In this document: in pieces, positions 31,812-36,808 of the stretch | How positions within the stretch are numbered: the first letter of the stretch is position 1 | Layout: every line of letters begins with the position of its first letter | Origin: Candidatus Aenigmatarchaeota archaeon | Lineage (GTDB): Archaea > Aenigmatarchaeota > Aenigmatarchaeia > GW2011-AR5 | Length of the DNA stretch: 36,808 nucleotides | Reading direction: 5' to 3' | Assembly (NCBI GenBank): GCA_016202875.1 | Contig: JACQNX010000007.1 | Coordinates: 1-36,808 of the forward strand | Program-made: the position numbers and the translations under genes | The notes under the pieces: generated by a model | What the model was told of the DNA's origin: nothing | Databases searched by the model: none | Seen by the model: the letters and a program-made list of their open reading frames with translations, nothing else

Positions 31812-32945
31812 CTACTGTGTTCTGTAATATGAATCTATTAGTCCTATGAGGTCAAAAAAGTTTATTTTGCCCTGATAATACTGGTCAATCTTGTTTATGA
31901 TGTCAAAGAATGTCACCTTCTTTGAGCCTGTGACTGCGTATGCAGAGAAGCTTGTAGTAGTGGACTCAAAGATATAATTTGTTCCGTCAAACTTCAGCTG
32001 CTGCGTAGGCAATGCTACCCACTGCTTCCCTACGAGCTTTTTCAGCGTTGTTGTCTCAGGGGCAATGCCATTTGCAGTGAACCACGTTTTCGGGACCTTG
32101 AACTGGATTTTTGCCTCTGCAATCTTATTGTTGGTGAAGGATGGGACAATTTCAATATACTTGTACACAGAGCCTTCTCCGGATGAAATAGCTACTGTGG
32201 CATCTGCGGGCTTTGTAACTTCTTTTACTGTTATTGTACCGGACAAAATTGTGTCTGCTGCTTTGACTTCTATGTTTGCAACAGGTGTTTGCGTGAAGAC
32301 AAATGACCCAGACTCTCCTGTCTGCAGATTTGAATCAGATGAGCCCGAGCTCTGGACATTGCCGCCAACAGCGCCTGCTCCAGAAGAACCGCCTCCACCG
32401 CCGCCTGTAGCAGTAGATGTACAAGTTCCGATAGAGCCTGCGACATTACAATCCTCGCTTGAGCCGGTACAGGCAGAGTTGCAGCAGTAGCCATCAGAGC
32501 AGAAACCTGATGTGCAGCCGGCTGCGGAGAAGCAGGCAACGCCATTATTGGACGTGTTCATGGTGAGGTTGAATGGGTGCCAGCCAATGCCCCAGGGCTG
32601 GGCAGATGCATTTGTGCCGTTCATTGCTATCACAGTCATGCTGTTCACAAAGAAGGAAACGTTATCGCCGGGATTGCCCGGAACATTAACGATGTAGTAG
32701 CCGGGGCCTTTGTCGCCAATATTTCCTACAGTGAAATTAGTCACATTGGTCACATTGTCGCTGTTCACGCGTGTCTGGACAACTGTGCCATTGGCTGCGA
32801 GAGTGCCGTTGATATAAACGTAGCCGACATACGTAGAACAGCAGCTCTGGGCAGTCACGGCAGACGCAAACATTATTGCCAGCAGGAAAGGCAAAAGTAC
32901 TGCATAAAACATTTTGGATTGCATTTGGTATGAATGTTTACTCAT
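31812..32945 (-). CDS. Secreted protein with PGF-pre-PGF domain and dockerin-like tail
   Basis: About 377 residues from ATG 32945 (the frame is open to 33029). A signal peptide ends near ASAVTAQS. Next come a sequon-rich beta domain, a Cys-rich segment with CSAAGCTSGFC and CCNSACTGSSEDC, a Gly/Ser linker, and a PGF-pre-PGF domain of about 110 residues (KIQFKVPKTWF...TTTSFSAYAV), a module of archaeal surface proteins. The last 35 residues hold two similar helices, FFDIINKIDQYYQGKI and FFDLIGLIDSYY, resembling dockerin-type repeats. No PGF-CTERM sorting signal is present. Confidence 0.78.
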   Translation of the reverse strand: MSKHSYQMQSKMFYAVLLPFLLAIMFASAVTAQSCCSTYVGYVYINGTLAANGTVVQTRVNSDNVTNVTNFTVGNIGDKGPGYYIVNVPGNPGDNVSFFVNSMTVIAMNGTNASAQPWGIGWHPFNLTMNTSNNGVACFSAAGCTSGFCSDGYCCNSACTGSSEDCNVAGSIGTCTSTATGGGGGGSSGAGAVGGNVQSSGSSDSNLQTGESGSFVFTQTPVANIEVKAADTILSGTITVKEVTKPADATVAISSGEGSVYKYIEIVPSFTNNKIAEAKIQFKVPKTWFTANGIAPETTTLKKLVGKQWVALPTQQLKFDGTNYIFESTTTSFSAYAVTGSKKVTFFDIINKIDQYYQGKINFFDLIGLIDSYYRTQ

Positions 32946-33006
32946 GCTCTTACCACACCCGATAATTATATCATAAAAGTATAAAAGACAAAATCGTTTC
33001 TGCTGC

Positions 33007-36000
33007 TCACAGCTCAAACCTGTCGGCAACTGTCATATTTATCCAGTATGGCTTGTCATTAGTGTTATTAATGTACTTCAGGTCGCTGCCTGCCCAGTCT
33101 GTGACGTTGAAGGACTTCCAGCCGCTGCTTGTGCCGTCTGTGTTGTAGTAGACAAGGCTGTAGTTTCCATTAAGGCTCAGGTTCAGGATGTACGTGATGT
33201 TCCAGTTCTGCGTGTTCGAGCTGTTGTAGCCCATGGTTGTCAGCACGCCTGTCTGCGGTATGAAAAGCGTGTTCCAGCCCTTGTTCAGGCTCTGCGTGTA
33301 GTTGAAGTTGCTTGTTGTGTTTATGGAGAACCATATTACAGAGGAGCTGGTCATGTTATTTCCTGAGGAGTCAGAGCAGCGCACATATCTTGCATGCACT
33401 CCATCCGCCAGGCTTGTCAATGTGAAGTTGTGAGTTAATGAAGAGCCTGTCATTGTGTTGCTCATGTTTACATAGGCGGTGTCTGAAGTATCGAACTTGC
33501 AGGTCGCTGCCTCGCTTGTGTTGACCAGCAGTGCTACTGATGTAGAGGATTGTGCAGAGCCGGCTGAAGGACCAACAGCCAATACTACAGGCGCTGTCAG
33601 GTCTATTGTAACAAAGGCGGCTGTTGCTCCTGTCGTATTTTCATTACCCGCTGTATCTATGGATGTCACTGTATAATTCCATGTTCCGTCTGTAGGAACA
33701 TCGTTGGAGTACTTAGACACATTACCAACTGTCGCCACCAGCTGCGAGGATGAGCTGACTGCGCTATTCAATGCACGGTAAATGTTATAGCTGCTTGCGT
33801 CAGCTGAAGTTGATTTGGTCCATGTCAAGTTGACTGTTCTTTGCCCAGGCACCTGAACTGCTGCCAATCCTGAAGGCGCATTAGGCGCTGTTGAATCTGC
33901 GATAGTAATCGTAAAGCTTATCACTGCTGATGTTGTCATGTTGTTTGCCGAGCTGTCAGCACACCTCACGTAGTATGCACTTGTTCCATTTGCAAGGTTT
34001 GTTACATTGTGATTATGAGTTGTGGAGCTTGTGTTTCCGAATGTTGTTGAGAGATTTACATAAGCCCTGTCTGTTGTATCGAACTTGCATGTGGCTGTCT
34101 CACTTGTGTTGGCGACAAGTTGCGCAAAATTGACAGTTAATGTTCCACTTGGTCCGCTTGCCAGCACCACAGGCGCTGTTGTATCTATCGTTACAGCAGA
34201 TGCTGTTGCTGCAGAGCCCTCGTTGTTTGAGGTATCCACAGCAGTAACAGTGTAATTCCATGTGCCGTCTGCTGGCACTGTATCAGAGTACTTGGTTACA
34301 TTGCCCAGTGATGCTATAAGCGGCGATGTTGTGGTTACAGCTGAACCATTCGCTCTGTAGACCCTGTACTGGACTGCATCGCTTGAACCGGACCCAGACC
34401 ATGTAAGATTAACTTGCTGAGTCCCAGCTACCTGCACAGCAGTGAGATTGCCAGGAGCGTTTGGTGCGGTGATGTCGCTTGTGATATTAGTGGTAAATGT
34501 AATTACAGATGATGTTGTCATGGCATTGCCTGCTGTGTCCTGGCATCTGACCTGGTAGGTGTAGGTTGTCGAATTCACGAGGCCTGAAACAGTCGCATTG
34601 TGCGCTGTGGCAGCGCCTGTCATGGTGTTGGCCATTGTATAGTATGACTGGTCTGTTGTGTCATAGCGGCAGGTGGCATTCTCGTTTGTTGTGACATTAA
34701 GGCTCACGGATGCTGCAGTAATTGTGCCATTAGGTGATGAATTCACAACTATAGGTACTGTCTGGTCAATTGTGAAGCCGACTGATGAGACGTTGGTATT
34801 GTTGCCTGTGTCGTTGGAGAAGACCTTCAGGGTATTATTTCCAACGCCTGCTGTGAGTGTCTGGTTGCCGCAGTCTGTGATAGATGAGTTTGTGCCATTC
34901 AACTCGCGCACGCACTGCAGAGGGGTGCCTGTTGTGTCAGAGGATGTGAAGTTCAGCGTTATGTTTGTGTAATTGTAAGATGTGTTAAGAGGCGATGTGA
35001 TCGTGACAACTGGGCCCTGGTTGTCGTAGGTGAATCCAATTGACGTCACGCCTGTGTTGTTCAGCGTGTCATTTGCAAATACCTTGACTGTGTTCGCTCC
35101 AACAGCAGCAAGGAATGTTATGTTGCCGCAGCTTGAGAGAGAGAAGTTCACTGTGTTGTTCTGGAACACGCATGTGACTGTTGCATTGTCTGGTGCGACA
35201 AAGTTCAGGGACTGGTTCTGGACATTGGTCGTGATGTTTGTCGGGGAGTTTATTGTGACTACAGGCGCGATCTGATCAACTGTGAATGTGATTGCGGATG
35301 AGACGCCTGTGTTGTTTGTGCTGTCGTTTGCGAAGACTTTGACCGTGTGCGCGCCTATTGCAAGCGATGTCATTGTTGTGTTGGCGCATGAAGCGATCGA
35401 AGTGTTGGTGCCGTCGAGCTGGCGCACGCATGTATCTGTCGCGTTGTCTGTGACAGTGAATATTAGTTGTACAGAGGAATTGACTACTGTAGAGTTGGTA
35501 GGTGCGACCAGGGTGACTGTAGGCGCGATCTGGTCTACTGTGAACGAGATGGAAGAAACATTTGTATTGTTGCCTGTGTCGTTGGAGAAGACCTTGACGG
35601 TGTGGGCGCCTGTTGCGAGCCCTGACAAAGTTTGGTTGGCGCAGCTTGCTATTGTCGTGTTCGTACCGTCGAGCTCGCGGACGCACTGGATAGGCGTGCC
35701 TGTGGTGTCAGAGGACGTGTACGTCAATGCAACGGAGGTGGTATTGATTGTCGTGTTTGTAGGCGATGAGATCGTGACAACTGGCCCCTGGATGTCGTAG
35801 GTGAATGAGATTGACGACACATTCGTGTTGTTGCCTGTGTCGTTGGAGAAGACCTTGACTGTGTTTGCTCCCACTGCGGCGAGGAATGTTATATTTGCGC
35901 AGCTAGCGATGCTGAAGTTCACGCTGTTGTTCTGGACCACGCACTGCAGCGGCGTGCCTGTGGTGTCTGATGAAGTGTAAGTCAGGCTCTGGTTCTGGAC

Positions 36001-36555
36001 GTTTGTCGTGACGTTCGTCGGCGCAGTTATTGCTATCACCGGACCCTGGTTGTCGTAGGTGAATCCAATTGACGTCACGCCTGTATTATTCAGTGTGTCG
36101 TTGGCGAAGACTTTCACTGTGTTCGCGCCAACAGCAGCAAGGAATGTTATGTTGCCGCAGCTTGAGAGGGAGAAGTTCACTGTATTGTTCTGGACAACGC
36201 AAGTTACTGTGCCGTTGTCAGGCGCGACGAAGTTCAGGGACTGGTTCTGCACATTTGTGGTGATGTTTGTCGGGGAGTTTATTGTCACGACTGGAGCGAT
36301 CTGGTCGACTGTGAATGTGATCGTAGAGGATGCGTTCGTGTTGTTGCCTGTGTCATTGGAGAATATCTTGATTGTGTGGGCGCCTATCGCAAGGCCTGTC
36401 ATTGTCGTGTTGGCGCAGCTTGCTATGCTCGTGTTCGTGCCGTCAAGCTGGCGCACGCACTGCAGAGCCGTGCCTGTCGTGTCCGAAGACGTGAATATCA
36501 GCTCGACTGAGGAGTTCACGACTGTGGAGTTTGTAGGAGCTATCAATGTTACCAC
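33007..36555 (-). CDS. Giant Ig-like/FN3 repeat adhesin (C-terminal 1182 residues)
   Basis: A cell-surface repeat protein. Seven Ig-like modules of about 85 residues (each with a Cys pair, such as TCVRQLD...SIASC) are followed by three related but divergent modules alternating with two FN3 modules (APNAPGNLTAV...VNLTW) and a unique C-terminal domain of about 100 residues (LNKGWNTLFIPQTG...). N-x-S/T sequons are very frequent, so heavy N-glycosylation is likely. The frame stays open to a TAG at 36586-36588 and the same protein continues on the other side, so the GTG at 36555 is not a credible start. A promoter-bearing gap of 61 nt separates it from the next surface gene. Confidence 0.85.
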   Translation of the reverse strand: MVTLIAPTNSTVVNSSVELIFTSSDTTGTALQCVRQLDGTNTSIASCANTTMTGLAIGAHTIKIFSNDTGNNTNASSTITFTVDQIAPVVTINSPTNITTNVQNQSLNFVAPDNGTVTCVVQNNTVNFSLSSCGNITFLAAVGANTVKVFANDTLNNTGVTSIGFTYDNQGPVIAITAPTNVTTNVQNQSLTYTSSDTTGTPLQCVVQNNSVNFSIASCANITFLAAVGANTVKVFSNDTGNNTNVSSISFTYDIQGPVVTISSPTNTTINTTSVALTYTSSDTTGTPIQCVRELDGTNTTIASCANQTLSGLATGAHTVKVFSNDTGNNTNVSSISFTVDQIAPTVTLVAPTNSTVVNSSVQLIFTVTDNATDTCVRQLDGTNTSIASCANTTMTSLAIGAHTVKVFANDSTNNTGVSSAITFTVDQIAPVVTINSPTNITTNVQNQSLNFVAPDNATVTCVFQNNTVNFSLSSCGNITFLAAVGANTVKVFANDTLNNTGVTSIGFTYDNQGPVVTITSPLNTSYNYTNITLNFTSSDTTGTPLQCVRELNGTNSSITDCGNQTLTAGVGNNTLKVFSNDTGNNTNVSSVGFTIDQTVPIVVNSSPNGTITAASVSLNVTTNENATCRYDTTDQSYYTMANTMTGAATAHNATVSGLVNSTTYTYQVRCQDTAGNAMTTSSVITFTTNITSDITAPNAPGNLTAVQVAGTQQVNLTWSGSGSSDAVQYRVYRANGSAVTTTSPLIASLGNVTKYSDTVPADGTWNYTVTAVDTSNNEGSAATASAVTIDTTAPVVLASGPSGTLTVNFAQLVANTSETATCKFDTTDRAYVNLSTTFGNTSSTTHNHNVTNLANGTSAYYVRCADSSANNMTTSAVISFTITIADSTAPNAPSGLAAVQVPGQRTVNLTWTKSTSADASSYNIYRALNSAVSSSSQLVATVGNVSKYSNDVPTDGTWNYTVTSIDTAGNENTTGATAAFVTIDLTAPVVLAVGPSAGSAQSSTSVALLVNTSEAATCKFDTSDTAYVNMSNTMTGSSLTHNFTLTSLADGVHARYVRCSDSSGNNMTSSSVIWFSINTTSNFNYTQSLNKGWNTLFIPQTGVLTTMGYNSSNTQNWNITYILNLSLNGNYSLVYYNTDGTSSGWKSFNVTDWAGSDLKYINNTNDKPYWINMTVADRFEL
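35062..35264 (-). repeat. Ig-module DNA repeat, copy 1
   Basis: Starts CAGCGTGTCA on the plus strand; closely related to 36091-36292 and 36607-36808. The spacing to copy 2 (1029 nt) is a multiple of three. Confidence 0.7.
36091..36292 (-). repeat. Ig-module DNA repeat, copy 2
   Basis: Its last 78 nt or so are identical to the last bases of the window (copy 3). The spacing of 516 nt to copy 3 also keeps the reading frame. Confidence 0.75.
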
Positions 36556-36585
36556 TGGCCCCTGGATGTCGTAGGTGAATGATTT

Positions 36586-36808
36586 CTAGTAGCTGCCTGT
36601 TTTTTTCAGCGTATCATTTGCGAAGACTTTCACTGTATTCACTCCCACTGCTGCGAGGAATGTTATGTTGCTGCAGCTTGAGAGCGAGAAGTTCACTGTG
36701 TTGTTCTGGACAACGCAAGTCACTGTGCTGTTGTCAGGCGCGACGAAGTTCAGGGACTGGTTCTGCACATTTGTGGTGATGTTTGTCGGGGAGTTTATTG
36801 TCACGACT
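36586..36808 (-). pseudogene. Upstream fragment of the giant adhesin, cut by an in-frame TAG
   Basis: About 73 residues of one more Ig-like module, open to the window edge and ending in VFANDTLKKTGSY-stop. In other modules the same place reads NDTLNNTGVTSIGFTYD; here it reads KKTGSY-stop-KSFTYD, with equal length, so reading frame is kept on both sides of the TAG. This is one gene with a local sequence change of about 20 nt, either a real nonsense change or an assembly seam in repeated DNA. It also covers repeat copy 3 (36607-36808). Confidence 0.7.

Noticed and set aside
36553-36555. GTG at 36555 as start of the giant adhesin
   Set aside because: It lies in the middle of a linker between Ig modules with no leader; the same protein frame continues upstream across one TAG.
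34673-36574. Long plus-strand open frames opposite the giant adhesin
   Set aside because: They mirror the repeats of the adhesin, occur once per module and give hydrophobic low-complexity products; a side effect of codon composition.
36586-36588. TAG read as pyrrolysine
   Set aside because: Several ordinary genes here end in TAG, no pyl genes are seen, and the surrounding patch differs from all other modules, which points to a sequence change.

Overview
The window is chromosomal DNA of an archaeon. The evidence is a flap endonuclease with N-terminal Met-Gly and a C-terminal PCNA-binding motif, Alba chromatin protein, aEF-1beta beside a zinc-ribbon gene, CDP-archaeol synthase, archaeal-type Pth2 and TruD, a PGF-pre-PGF surface protein, and TATA-like boxes about 30 nt ahead of many start codons. 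The repeated N-terminus of type 'KG-LSLPI...' (class III, prepilin-like) and the tightly packed small genes fit a DPANN lineage such as Woesearchaeota/Nanoarchaeota; that placement is an inference and no marker here fixes it.

Region 1 (1-12433, + strand) is a type IV pilus-like locus. It starts with the end of a TadC/FlaJ-type membrane platform protein, followed by a chain of short and long single-anchor proteins, several with prepilin-like leaders, joined by ATGA/TGATG overlaps. It ends in an 865-residue protein that joins a prepilin-like anchor, a lytic transglycosylase (SLT) domain and an M23 endopeptidase domain. An archaeon is not expected to have peptidoglycan of its own, so a bacterial wall is the likely target. 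Three separate small Cys-rich pilin candidates follow, with the Alba gene between the first and second. One gene of the chain carries an apparent frameshift at a T5 run.

Region 2 (12442-15011) is housekeeping: a hypothetical helical protein, fen1 (-), a possible small DNA-binding protein, aEF-1beta and a zinc ribbon (-), and a tRNA-Arg(GCG). fen1 and the zinc-ribbon/aEF-1beta operon share a 35-nt leader element placed identically behind a TATA box, and fen1 also has a 22-nt palindrome just before its start.

Region 3 (15205-24371) mixes a TPR-like repeat protein, a structured 310-bp intergenic region, a flippase-like membrane protein, a GT2 glycosyltransferase, CDP-archaeol synthase, a PHP phosphoesterase, a VTT/DedA-type membrane protein, a CDP-alcohol phosphatidyltransferase, a dolichyl-phosphate-type GT2, Pth2 and TruD: envelope lipid and glycan synthesis plus RNA functions.

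Region 4 (24368-29753) holds two tandem AglB/STT3-like multi-pass proteins and two processive-type GT2 enzymes. Region 5 (29827-36808, - strand) holds surface proteins: a Yip1-like membrane protein, a lipoprotein, an unlisted 59-residue gene, two secreted surface proteins and a very large Ig-like/FN3 repeat adhesin full of N-x-S/T sequons, interrupted by one in-frame TAG close to the window end. The glycosylation genes of regions 3-4 plausibly decorate the adhesin and the pilus. As a whole the window reads as a cell-surface contact locus: pilus, wall hydrolase, glycosylation and adhesin.
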